This document shows positions 40,543 to 53,869 of a DNA stretch of 64,000 nucleotides, piece after piece (the stretch's first letter is position 1; every line of letters begins with the position of its first letter). Source of the stretch: Pseudomonadaceae bacterium SI-3 (lineage in GTDB: Bacteria > Pseudomonadota > Gammaproteobacteria > Pseudomonadales > Pseudomonadaceae); the NCBI GenBank assembly GCA_004010935.1, contig CP026511.1, positions 3,472,001-3,536,000 of the forward strand, written 5' to 3'. The position numbers and the translations under genes are program-made. A model generated the notes under the pieces. The model was not told the origin of the DNA. It made no database searches and worked only from the letters and a program-made list of their open reading frames with translations.

Positions 40543-43392
40543 ATGGCGCAGCAGTATCTACCGGGGCAACGCTGGATCAGCGACAGCGAAGCGGAACTCG
40601 GTCTGGGAACCATCCTCATGCTAGATGGCCGGATGCTCACCGTGCTTTATCCCGCCACGGGCGAAACCCGCCAGTACGCCGCCCGCAGCGCCCCGCTGAC
40701 CCGCGTACGCTTCGTGCCCGGTGACGAGATCACCCATTTCGAAGGCTGGAAGATGACCGTGCGCGAAGTCGACGATGTCGACGGCCTGCTGGTCTATCAC
40801 GGCCTGACCGCGCAGAACGAAGCCCGCACGCTGCCGGAAACCCAGCTGTCGAACTTCATCCAGTTCCGTCTTGCCAGCGACCGTCTGTTCGCCGGTCAGA
40901 TCGATCCGCTGAACTGGTTCAAACTGCGCTATCACACGCTGGAAAACCAGAGCAAACAGCTGACCTCCTCGCTGTGGGGCCTGGGCGGCGTGCGTGCGCA
41001 ACCCATCGCGCATCAGCTGCACATCGCCCGCGAAGTCGCCGACCGGATCGCTCCGCGCGTATTGCTGGCGGACGAAGTGGGTCTCGGTAAAACGATCGAA
41101 GCCGGCCTGGTGATCCATCGCCAGCTGCTCTCTGGCCGCGCCAAGCGCGTGCTGATCCTGGTCCCGGAAAACCTCCAGCACCAGTGGCTGGTGGAAATGC
41201 GCCGCCGCTTCAACCTGCAGGTCGCCCTGTTCGATGACGAACGCTTTATCGAAAGCGATGCGAGCAATCCGTTCGAAGACACCCAGCTTGCACTGGTCTC
41301 GCTGGAATGGCTGAAGGATGACGAGCGCGCTCAGGACGCGGCCTTCGCGGCTGGCTGGGATCTGCTGGTGGTGGACGAGGCCCATCACCTGGTCTGGCAT
41401 CCGGAAAACGCCAGCGCTGAATACAAGCTGGTCGAGCAGCTGGCCGAAGTCACACCCGGCGTGCTGCTGTTGACCGCAACGCCGGAGCAGCTCGGCCAGG
41501 AAAGCCATTTCGCCCGCCTGCGCCTGCTGGACCCGAACCGGTTCCATGACCTCGAAGCCTTTCGCGCCGAAAGCGCCAGCTACCAGCCGGTCGCCCGCGC
41601 CGTGCAGGAACTGCTCGACGAGGGTCGCCTGTCGCAGGAAGCGCACCAGACCATCCATGACTTCCTTGGCGCCGAAGGTGAAGCGCTGCTTGCCGCCGCC
41701 ACCGATGGCGACATCGAAGCCAGCAGCCGGCTGATCCGCGAGCTGCTCGATCGTCACGGCACCGGCCGCCTGCTGTTCCGCAATACGCGGGCCGCCGTGC
41801 GCGGTTTCCCTGAGCGTCAGTTGCATCCCTATCCGCTGCCCTGCCCGGCTGAATATCTGGAATTACCACTGGGTGAGCATGCTGAGCTGTATCCGGAAGT
41901 CAGCTTCCAGAGCCAGCAGGAAGAGCCCGATGCGCAGAATCGCTGGTGGAGTTTCGATCCGCGCGTCGAGTGGCTGATCGACACGCTGAAGATGCTGAAG
42001 AAATTCAAGGTGCTGGTCATCTGCGCCCACGCCGAGACGGCGCTGGACCTGGAGGACGCCCTGCGGGTGCGCTCCGGCATTCCGGCCACCGTGTTTCATG
42101 AAGGCATGAGCATTCTTGAGCGCGACCGCGCCGCCGCCTACTTCGCCGACGAGGAGTTCGGCGCGCAGGTGCTGATCTGCTCCGAGATCGGCAGTGAAGG
42201 CCGCAACTTCCAGTTCGCCCACCATCTGGTGCTGTTCGATCTGCCAGCGCACCCGGACCTGCTGGAACAGCGCATCGGCCGGCTCGACCGAATCGGCCAG
42301 GCGCACGTCATCCAATTGCATGTGCCGTACCTGGAAACCAGCCCGCAGGAACGCCTGTTCCAGTGGTATCACCAGGCGCTGAACGCGTTCCTCAACACCT
42401 GCCCGACCGGCAACGCCTTGCAGCATCAGTTCGGCTCACGCCTGCTGAACCAACTGGAGGAAGGCGATGACGAGGAGTTCCAGGCACTCATCGAGGAGGC
42501 CCGCGCCGAACGCGAGCGCCTGGAAGCCGACCTGCACGCCGGCCGTGACCGCCTGCTGGAACTCAACTCCGGCGGTGGTGAACAGGGCAAGGCGCTGGTC
42601 GAAGCCATCGACGAACAGGACGACCAGTTCGCCCTGCCGATCTACATGGAAGAACTGTTCGACGCCTTCGGCATCGACAGTGAAGACCATTCCGAAAACG
42701 CGCTGATCCTGCGTCCCAGCGAAAAAATGCTCGATGCCAGCTTCCCGCTCGGTGACGACGAAGCCGTGACCATCACCTACGACCGCGAGCAGGCACTGGC
42801 TCGCGAAGACATGCAGTTCCTCACCTGGGAACACCCTATGGTGCAGGGCGGCATGGACCTGGTGCTGTCCGGCTCCATGGGCAACACCGCAGTGGCGCTG
42901 ATCAAGAACAAGGCCCTCAAGCCCGGCACCGTGCTGCTGGAACTGCTCTACGTCAGCGAGGTGGTGGCGCCGCGTACCCTGCAGCTCAATCGCTTCCTGC
43001 CGCCGTTGGCGCTGCGCTGCCTGCTGGATTCGAACGGCAATGACCTGGCCTCGAAGGTCGCCTTCGAAACCCTCACCGACCAGTTGGAAAGCGTGCCGCG
43101 GGCGAGCGCCAATAAATTCATCCAGGCCCAGCGCGATGTCCTGGCCGTGCAGATCGCCGATGCCGAAGCCAAGATTGCGCCGCGCCACAGCGAACGTGTT
43201 GCCGAAGCACAGCGTCGTTTGAAGGCCAGCCTCGACGAGGAACTGGCACGGCTGACGGCACTGCAAGCGGTCAACCCGAGCGTACGCGACAGCGAGATCG
43301 AAGCCGTGCGCCAGCAGCGCGAAGAAGGCCTGGCGATGCTGGAAAAAGCCGGTCTGCGACTGGAGGCGATCCGCGTGCTGGTCGCCGGCTGA
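40543..43392 (+). CDS. rapA: RNA polymerase-associated protein RapA, 949 aa
   Basis: Swi2/Snf2-type ATPase. N-terminal Tudor-like domains ([20 protein letters not shown] onward) bind RNA polymerase. Walker A is [19 protein letters not shown] in [14 protein letters not shown], and the second RecA lobe has [20 protein letters not shown] with motif [15 protein letters not shown]. It stimulates recycling of RNA polymerase after termination. The length equals E. coli RapA closely (968). It is followed by a strong terminator. GGGAGGCAGGGC lies upstream of the ATG. Confidence 0.95.
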   Translation: MAQQYLPGQRWISDSEAELGLGTILMLDGRMLTVLYPATGETRQYAARSAPLTRVRFVPGDEITHFEGWKMTVREVDDVDGLLVYHGLTAQNEARTLPETQLSNFIQFRLASDRLFAGQIDPLNWFKLRYHTLENQSKQLTSSLWGLGGVRAQPIAHQLHIAREVADRIAPRVLLADEVGLGKTIEAGLVIHRQLLSGRAKRVLILVPENLQHQWLVEMRRRFNLQVALFDDERFIESDASNPFEDTQLALVSLEWLKDDERAQDAAFAAGWDLLVVDEAHHLVWHPENASAEYKLVEQLAEVTPGVLLLTATPEQLGQESHFARLRLLDPNRFHDLEAFRAESASYQPVARAVQELLDEGRLSQEAHQTIHDFLGAEGEALLAAATDGDIEASSRLIRELLDRHGTGRLLFRNTRAAVRGFPERQLHPYPLPCPAEYLELPLGEHAELYPEVSFQSQQEEPDAQNRWWSFDPRVEWLIDTLKMLKKFKVLVICAHAETALDLEDALRVRSGIPATVFHEGMSILERDRAAAYFADEEFGAQVLICSEIGSEGRNFQFAHHLVLFDLPAHPDLLEQRIGRLDRIGQAHVIQLHVPYLETSPQERLFQWYHQALNAFLNTCPTGNALQHQFGSRLLNQLEEGDDEEFQALIEEARAERERLEADLHAGRDRLLELNSGGGEQGKALVEAIDEQDDQFALPIYMEELFDAFGIDSEDHSENALILRPSEKMLDASFPLGDDEAVTITYDREQALAREDMQFLTWEHPMVQGGMDLVLSGSMGNTAVALIKNKALKPGTVLLELLYVSEVVAPRTLQLNRFLPPLALRCLLDSNGNDLASKVAFETLTDQLESVPRASANKFIQAQRDVLAVQIADAEAKIAPRHSERVAEAQRRLKASLDEELARLTALQAVNPSVRDSEIEAVRQQREEGLAMLEKAGLRLEAIRVLVAG

Positions 43393-43410
43393 CGTTTACC
43401 GCGACATGAA

Positions 43411-43447
43411 AAGGCCGGCTGCGAGCGATCGCAGCCGGCCTTTTTTG
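43411..43447 (+). terminator. Terminator of rapA
   Basis: Perfect 13-bp stem AAGGCCGGCTGCG/CGCAGCCGGCCTT with a 6-base loop, followed by TTTTTTG, 18 bp after the stop codon. Confidence 0.92.
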
Positions 43448-43553
43448 TTTGCCTCCATGAGGCTTGACGTTGCTTGTCCATCGGCATCAATCATATGCAT
43501 CCCGAACGACGGCTCTCGCAAGCTCAAGCCTTCCTACGAGTATTGGTGCGGTA

Positions 43554-48008
<4,455 letters not shown>

Positions 48009-48097
48009 AAGGCCGACTCAGCACATCCCGTCGCGTCAAAGGAAACGGCAGCGCCGCTTGGCGGTCCACTTCATACAGCCCGAAGACGGAGAAACCC

Positions 48098-48409
48098 ATG
48101 AGCAACCAATCCTTGAACCTGGACGAAGCGATGCAGCTCGTTTCAGAAGCCTTTCTACCTTGCGGTTGCGTGACCAGCGCCAACCCTGACGACGACAGCT
48201 TCGGCTTTACCGTGATGTCGGGCAGCGGTACCGAAGTGCTACGCGTTGCCAACGTGTCACGCGAGGAATACACCAGCCCACAGCGCCTCGGCAGCGTCAT
48301 CGAGCAAGCCAGGCTGGATGTCGAAGACAAGGATCAGCGCCTCGAGCCCTGGACCATGCCCGCCCTCGATGACGACACCGGCATCCCGGAAACCCCGCCG
48401 AACTATTGA
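48098..48409 (+). CDS. DUF1652-like protein, 103 aa
   Basis: LDEAMQLVSEAFLPCGCVTS, a beta-hairpin (SFGFTVMSGSGTEVLRVANV) and a helix (SPQRLGSVIEQARLDVE) follow the DUF1652 pattern seen in small pseudomonad proteins of unknown function. An ATG with GGAGAAACCC upstream. Soluble, acidic. Followed by the SDR gene after 27 bp, so probably co-transcribed with it. Confidence 0.7.
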   Translation: MSNQSLNLDEAMQLVSEAFLPCGCVTSANPDDDSFGFTVMSGSGTEVLRVANVSREEYTSPQRLGSVIEQARLDVEDKDQRLEPWTMPALDDDTGIPETPPNY

Positions 48410-48436
48410 GGCTTCTGCCAGCTGACGAGGACGACC

Positions 48437-49132
48437 ATGAGCGATCCGGTACTTCTGATCACTGGTGCCTCCTCCGGGATAGGCGCTGCCACTGCCCGCC
48501 TCGCGGCCGAGGCCGGGTACCGCGTTGCCCTCGCCTCGCGCTCCGAGGACAAGCTGACGCGACTGGTGAACGAGCTTGGCGGCCCTGAGCGCGCGTTGGC
48601 GATCCGCTGTGACGTGAAGGAGTACGCCGAGCAACAGGCCATGGTGGAGCAGGTGCTCAATCATTTCGGCCAGCTCGACGCGGTCTACGCCAATGCCGGC
48701 ATGCCGGGCAGCGAAGGCGGCTTCAGCGGCGCCGATCCCGAAATCTGGCGCGAGATGCTGCTCACCAACGTCTACGGCGTCGGCCTGACGCTGCGCTGCA
48801 GCCTCGAAGCGCTCAAGGCCAGCCGTGGCCATTTGCTGCTGACCGGCTCAGCCGCGGGCCGCTTCGTGATCCCCGGCTCCATGTACAGCGCCAGCAAATG
48901 GGCGGTGACCGGCATGGGCCTGAGCGTGCGCGAAGAGCTGCGCGGCACCGGCGTGCGCGTCACGCTGATCGAACCGGGCATGGTCGATACACCGCTGTTC
49001 GATCAGCCGCCCCCCTATGCGCTACAGCCCGACGACATTGCTCGCGCGGTGGTCTATGCGCTATCGCAACCAGGCCATGTCGACGTCAATGAGATTCTGA
49101 TCCGGCCAGTCCCGCCGGTGGAGACCGATTAG
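48437..49132 (+). CDS. SDR family NAD(P)-dependent oxidoreductase, 231 aa
   Basis: Classical short-chain dehydrogenase: TGASSGIGAATARLA cofactor loop (TGxxxGIG), NAG motif in YANAGMPGSE, catalytic Ser in LLLTGSAAGR, and YSASKWAV (YxxxK). Arg at LASRSED favours NADP(H). The ending IRPVPPVETD is typical of YdfG/clavulanate-type SDRs. The substrate cannot be deduced. AGGACGACC upstream of the ATG. Confidence 0.92.
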   Translation: MSDPVLLITGASSGIGAATARLAAEAGYRVALASRSEDKLTRLVNELGGPERALAIRCDVKEYAEQQAMVEQVLNHFGQLDAVYANAGMPGSEGGFSGADPEIWREMLLTNVYGVGLTLRCSLEALKASRGHLLLTGSAAGRFVIPGSMYSASKWAVTGMGLSVREELRGTGVRVTLIEPGMVDTPLFDQPPPYALQPDDIARAVVYALSQPGHVDVNEILIRPVPPVETD

Positions 49133-49148
49133 CCGGTCGGTTTTTTTT
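49123..49148 (+). terminator. Terminator overlapping the SDR stop codon
   Basis: GACCG/CGGTC stem spanning the TAG stop, followed by GG and eight T residues. Short stem but a strong T-run. Confidence 0.75.
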
Positions 49149-49351
49149 CAGGCTGGACCGGCCAAGCTGTGGAACAGCAGATGATGGAGGCGGATGGGCG
49201 TTGAGCGGCCTGGCGATTCATCGCTGGGCTGCTTTCATGAATATCTTCAAAGAGGCGACCAGCCGCACGCCGCAGAAACTTTTGCGCCTCGCTTCGGGTC
49301 GCTTATAGAGGCGGTTTTTGGCCGCTCCATGCTTCGATCAGGGGGATGTCC

Positions 49352-50647
49352 ATGGGTAACCTGGCACAACAGCCGAAACAGCAACCGGTCCTGGCCGATA
49401 TGGATCACCTGCTGCAGCGTTTCCAGCAAGTTCGCGCCACCAGTGAAGCAATTTGTGCACCGCTGCAGATCGAAGACTACGTCATCCAGAGCATGCCCGA
49501 CGTCAGCCCGCCGAAATGGCACCTGGCGCATATCAGCTGGTTTTTCGAGGCATTTCTGCTCAAGCCTTGTCTGCCAGGCTACAAGCCACTGAATGCGGCT
49601 TACGACCACCTGTTCAATTCCTACTATGAAACCCACAGCACGCCGTTCCCACGGGTTCAGCGTGGGCTGATCTCGCGCCCTGGCGTAGAGGACGTCTACC
49701 GGTTCCGCCAGCATGTCGACCGGGCAATGGGCGAGCTGCTGACCCATCCGCCACAACAGCACGCCGCCGAAATCATGCACCGGGTCGAGCTGGGCTTGCA
49801 GCACGAGCAGCAGCATCAGGAATTGCTGTTGATGGACATCAAGCACATCCTTGCGCAGAACCCGCTGCACCCTGTCTATCGCAGCGACTTGAAACCTGCA
49901 CCCGCACGGCATAACGACCGTGTTCGCTGGCACAGCTATGCCGGTGGCGTGCGTCATATCGGCCATGCTGGTAGTGGCTTCGCCTTTGACTGCGAGACGC
50001 CGCGACACCGCCAATTCGTCGAAGATTTTCAGCTGGCCGACCGCTTGGTCAGCAACCGCGAGTACCTGTCGTTCATCGCAGACGGCGGCTATGCGCGAAG
50101 CGAACTCTGGTTATCCGATGGCTGGGCGCATATCCGCCAGCACGGCTGGAACGCCCCGCTGTATTGGCATCGTGAGGACGGCGGCTGGTGCGAAATGACA
50201 CTTGCCGGATTACAGCCACTGGACCTCGAAGCGCCCGTCTGCCACATCAGCTTCTATGAAGCGGACGCTTATGCACGCTGGGCCGACGCCAGGCTGCCCA
50301 CGGAAGCCGAATGGGAGGTCGCCGCCACCGACCAGCCACGGCGCGGTAACTTTCTGGAAAGCGACCATCTGCAACCTGTTTGTGCCAGCGTGCCGCATGA
50401 GGGGCCGGCACAGTTGTTCGGTGATGTCTGGGAATGGACCGCCAGTGCCTATCGGCCCTACCCCGGCTTCCATCCGCTGGAAGGCAGCCTGGGCGAATAC
50501 AACGGCAAGTTCATGTCCGGTCAGATGGTCTTGCGCGGCGGTTGTTGCGCCACTCCTGAGTCGCACATCCGCGCCACCTACCGCAACTTTTTTCAGCCGG
50601 CGATGCGCTGGCAATTCGCCGGGCTGCGCCTGGCCAGGGAGCTATGA
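49352..50647 (+). CDS. egtB: Ergothioneine biosynthesis protein EgtB, 431 aa
   Basis: DinB-like iron-binding half (PPKWHLAHISWFFEAFLL and LQHEQQHQELLLMDIKHIL, giving His, then HxxxHxE) plus a formylglycine-generating-enzyme-like sulfatase domain (VSNREYLSFIADGGYARSEL, VCHISFYEADAYARWADARL, LRGGCCATPESHIRATYRNF). It is the non-haem iron sulfoxide synthase that joins a thiol donor to trimethylhistidine. Met at 49352, with GGGGG at proper spacing, is preferred over ATG 49346. Three bases separate it from egtD. No egtA or egtC is adjacent, so cysteine may be the donor (inference). Confidence 0.94.
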   Translation: MGNLAQQPKQQPVLADMDHLLQRFQQVRATSEAICAPLQIEDYVIQSMPDVSPPKWHLAHISWFFEAFLLKPCLPGYKPLNAAYDHLFNSYYETHSTPFPRVQRGLISRPGVEDVYRFRQHVDRAMGELLTHPPQQHAAEIMHRVELGLQHEQQHQELLLMDIKHILAQNPLHPVYRSDLKPAPARHNDRVRWHSYAGGVRHIGHAGSGFAFDCETPRHRQFVEDFQLADRLVSNREYLSFIADGGYARSELWLSDGWAHIRQHGWNAPLYWHREDGGWCEMTLAGLQPLDLEAPVCHISFYEADAYARWADARLPTEAEWEVAATDQPRRGNFLESDHLQPVCASVPHEGPAQLFGDVWEWTASAYRPYPGFHPLEGSLGEYNGKFMSGQMVLRGGCCATPESHIRATYRNFFQPAMRWQFAGLRLAREL

Positions 50648-50650
50648 AAC

Positions 50651-51616
50651 ATGGCACTAGCCGTACACTTTCATGACCAGACGCAGCCGACCCACGACAG
50701 CTCCCTGCGCGACGAGGCACTGGAAGGTTTCGCTGCATCGCCGAAACACATCTCGCCGAAGTTTTTCTACGACCGACGCGGCTCGGAGCTGTTCGAGCAG
50801 ATCTGTCTGCAGCCCGAGTACTACGTGACCCGCACCGAGGAAAAGATCCTCGCCAAGGCGGCAAACGAGATACTGGAAATTGCCGGCCCACAGACCGATC
50901 TGATCGAGCTGGGCAGCGGTGCCAGCCGCAAGGTACGCCTGCTGCTCGAGGGGCTGCGGCCGGTCAGTTACCTTGGCATCGATATTTCTGAAGACTTCCT
51001 GCTCACGAGTACCCAGCGCCTCGCCGCAGACTATCCCTGGCTCGAAGTGCATGCAGCCTGCGCAGATTTTTCAGACGAGCTGAAACTGCCGGATGATTTC
51101 ACCTTGCATCATCCGCTGGTGTTTTTCCCGGGCTCGAGCATTGGCAATTTCACCCCGCTGGAAGCGCGCAAACTGCTCGGGCATCTGCATGCAATCCTGC
51201 CACCGGGCGGTGGCCTGTTGATTGGCGTCGATCTGGTCAAGGACCGCAGCGTCCTGGAGGCGGCTTATAACGATCGCGCCCACGTCACGGCCGCGTTCAA
51301 CCTCAACCTATTGCAGCGCATCCGCAACGAGCTCGAAAGTGATATTGACCCGTCGCGTTTTACCCACCGGGCGTTTTTCAACGAGCAGGACTCGCGGATA
51401 GAGATGCACCTGGTCAGCCGTGAGGCGCAGGACGTGATGATCGAGGGCCAGCGGTTCCATTTCGATGCGGGTGAAAGCCTGCATACCGAGAACTCCTACA
51501 AATACACCTTGCAGTCGTTTGCCGACCTGGCCAATAGCGCAGGCTTCGACTGCAGCGGCCAATGGACCGACGCTCAGGATTTGTTCAGCGTGCACTACCT
51601 GCAACGTCGTCCATGA
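50651..51616 (+). CDS. egtD: L-histidine N-alpha-methyltransferase EgtD, 321 aa
   Basis: SAM-dependent methyltransferase of the EgtD family (DUF2260-type): ISPKFFYDRRGSELFEQICL, YYVTRTEEKIL, LIELGSGASRKVRLLLEGL (SAM glycine loop), YLGIDISEDFLL, FFPGSSIGNF and MHLVSREAQDV are the family blocks. It makes trimethylhistidine (hercynine) for EgtB. GGGAGC lies upstream, inside the end of egtB. The stop codon overlaps the start of the subtilase gene (ATGA). Confidence 0.95.
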   Translation: MALAVHFHDQTQPTHDSSLRDEALEGFAASPKHISPKFFYDRRGSELFEQICLQPEYYVTRTEEKILAKAANEILEIAGPQTDLIELGSGASRKVRLLLEGLRPVSYLGIDISEDFLLTSTQRLAADYPWLEVHAACADFSDELKLPDDFTLHHPLVFFPGSSIGNFTPLEARKLLGHLHAILPPGGGLLIGVDLVKDRSVLEAAYNDRAHVTAAFNLNLLQRIRNELESDIDPSRFTHRAFFNEQDSRIEMHLVSREAQDVMIEGQRFHFDAGESLHTENSYKYTLQSFADLANSAGFDCSGQWTDAQDLFSVHYLQRRP

Positions 51617-53364
51617 GGCTCATCACCCAATACGTATCCGCCCTCACCTTTGCGCTTGGCCTTGGCAGCGCCGCTGCTGAGGAACAGCCGCTGCGACTCA
51701 AAGACCTTCAGCGCTGCGGCGACCTGTTTTCCACCGAGCAGCTAACGTTCTGCCTGCGCAGCGAAGGCGTGGCCAAGGCGGATCTGCAAGTGATGCTAGG
51801 CGGCAAACCCGTCGAAACCGCTCAGCAACAGAATGGGCGACTCCGCCTGACACTGAACCGAAAGGATCACCAGAGCGGTCCGCTCTGGCTGGAGCAAGGC
51901 GATCGCCACAGCAATCCTGTCTGGCTCACCCTCAACGGTAGCCACGTCGTGCCGGCGAGCCCGGACGAAGTAGCCAAGAACATGGATGGCCTGACCACCT
52001 ACGTGGACCTGGTCAGCCTGATCATCGAAGAGGATCACGACGGACTGGAGGAATCGCGGCGCCTGGCGAAGAAGTATGGCGCCGAAGTGGTTGGCGCCAT
52101 TGCCCCACTCAATACCTATCAGCTGCGGTTGCCGGCCAAGAACCTGACCGAGCGCGACGCGCTGGTGCTGCGCCTGGGTAGCGAAACGAGCGTGGATGCG
52201 GTGGTTATCGAGGAATCCGGTGCCGAGGAGCCGCTGGAAGAAGACACGCAAACCAAGCCTCGCAACAGTGAGTGGGTGGCCAACCGCTTTCTCGATGCCG
52301 TGGATTTCTATTTGCATCGGTTGCCCGGCCAGAAACCCTCGATCAAGACCCATCCGGTGCGGATTGGCATCATCGAGCGCGACGTCGACTTCGATTCGCC
52401 CGAATTCGCGGCCTACCTGGGCAGCTGCGACCCAGCCAAGCCACGCACCTGCGTCTACGCGCGTGATGCCGAGTCTCCTGCGGATCACGGCACCAGCGTC
52501 ACCGGCATCCTCGCGGCACGAAGCGTCGACCCAGGCGACAACGGCTTCCTTAGCGCCCTGGAACCGACCAGCTCCGGCTTCGAGGTGATCGTCGAGCGCA
52601 ACTCGGATGCAGGCATCACCGCCAACGTCGCGGCCTCGGTCAATCTGGTCGAGGACGGCGTGCGTGTGCTGAACTGGAGTTGGGGTATTCACCGCGTCGG
52701 CACGCTCGACGTGGACGGCGAGAAGATCGATTCACTGGTGCGCTCCGGCGTGGCGATGAGCGGCTATGAAGAACTGCTTGAGGAATTCTTCCTCTGGTTG
52801 CGCCGCGAGCATCCGGACGTGCTGGTGGTGAACTCCGCCGGTAACGGATCGGCGCATTCCGGCCAGGACGACTATCGGCTGCCCTCCTCCTTTATCACTG
52901 ACCAACTGCTGGTGGTGGGCGCGCATCAGCGCGACTTCGGCAAGAACGTACCGGTTGACCACCCGGACTACGTGACCAAGCGCCCATCGTCCAATATCGA
53001 CATGCGAGTCGATATCACCGCTTCGGCATGCACCCGAGCGGCAACGCTGGAACTCGGCAAGCGCGGTGAGGTGCATTGCGGCACCTCGTATGCCACGCCA
53101 ATGGTGACGGGGGTCGTCGGTGCGATGCTGTCGATCAACCCGGCCCTCGAGCCGGCACAGCTGCGTGAACTGCTGCGTCGAAGCGCGCTCACCATCGGCC
53201 GCAACAGCGACTTCGAAGCAGTAGAAGCCGATGACCTGACCGCGCCGATCCTGCCATCTGAGCGCAGCTACCAGCTCGACAATCAGGACATTGGCCGCTC
53301 CGCTCGCCTGGACATGCGCAAAGCATTAGAACTGACTGTCGACAGCCTGCAACAGGTTCGTTGA
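51613..53364 (+). CDS. S8 (subtilisin-like) family protein with Asp-to-Glu change, 583 aa
   Basis: Signal peptide MRLITQYVSALTFALGLGSA. Catalytic blocks: IGIIERDVDFDSPEF, where the usual Asp (xxIDxGVD) is Glu255; DHGTSVTGI with His292; NSAGNGS with the oxyanion Asn411; and CGTSYATPMVTG with Ser492. Three of four key residues are intact. Residues about 30-230 form a non-catalytic N-terminal region, perhaps a propeptide. The ATG overlaps the egtD stop (ATGA), coupling it to the ergothioneine operon. It may be a weak or inactive protease, or Asp257/259 may substitute. Location periplasmic or secreted. Confidence 0.87.
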   Translation: MRLITQYVSALTFALGLGSAAAEEQPLRLKDLQRCGDLFSTEQLTFCLRSEGVAKADLQVMLGGKPVETAQQQNGRLRLTLNRKDHQSGPLWLEQGDRHSNPVWLTLNGSHVVPASPDEVAKNMDGLTTYVDLVSLIIEEDHDGLEESRRLAKKYGAEVVGAIAPLNTYQLRLPAKNLTERDALVLRLGSETSVDAVVIEESGAEEPLEEDTQTKPRNSEWVANRFLDAVDFYLHRLPGQKPSIKTHPVRIGIIERDVDFDSPEFAAYLGSCDPAKPRTCVYARDAESPADHGTSVTGILAARSVDPGDNGFLSALEPTSSGFEVIVERNSDAGITANVAASVNLVEDGVRVLNWSWGIHRVGTLDVDGEKIDSLVRSGVAMSGYEELLEEFFLWLRREHPDVLVVNSAGNGSAHSGQDDYRLPSSFITDQLLVVGAHQRDFGKNVPVDHPDYVTKRPSSNIDMRVDITASACTRAATLELGKRGEVHCGTSYATPMVTGVVGAMLSINPALEPAQLRELLRRSALTIGRNSDFEAVEADDLTAPILPSERSYQLDNQDIGRSARLDMRKALELTVDSLQQVR

Positions 53365-53869
53365 TCAACGGGCCGGCCACGGCCCGTCAACCCACCTTAT
53401 TTCCTTACGATTGCAACCTGCAGACGCTTAGAACAATGCGGCTTCACTCTGAAACACTCTGCAACAAAACCAAGCGCATGACCATTCAAAGTCAAACCGC
53501 TCATGCAAAGCAGCAACGCTCGACCAATTTAGCCGTCAAGTTTCGTAGTCCCGCGTTCAAATTCAGTTAAATCAGGAACTTGCTTGATACTGTCATTTCA
53601 ATATTTATAAGCCACTATGTAATGGCAATATAGCAATCAGCCATTAAATATTTTTCGTTGTGTGATTTTTTGGCGCCAATATAAGTTCAAAATTTAATAA
53701 TCAATCTATATAAAGCCTATGCACGCAGCGACCGGGAACTTCCTGAAGCGCTAAAGCGTTGCCTGGTGGCGTCAACGGTCGGTGCTTCGTTCGATGCATG
53801 GGTCTTTGGATGCCTTCGCACTTTTTAAAGGACTTCGGCCCTTTGTCGTATTAAGTTTCGGAGATATCA
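53365..53869. other. AT-rich gap upstream of the GH5 gene
   Basis: No supported gene. The central 53570-53720 part is strongly AT-rich for this genome and may contain the promoter and regulator sites of the GH5 gene. A small hairpin AAAGG/CCTTT (53825-53842) lies near its ribosome binding site. No known riboswitch consensus was recognised. Confidence 0.4.

Noticed and set aside
53740..53869. Cyclic-di-GMP or other riboswitch before the GH5 gene
   Set aside because: A small AAAGG/CCTTT hairpin is present, but none of the conserved riboswitch core sequences could be found.
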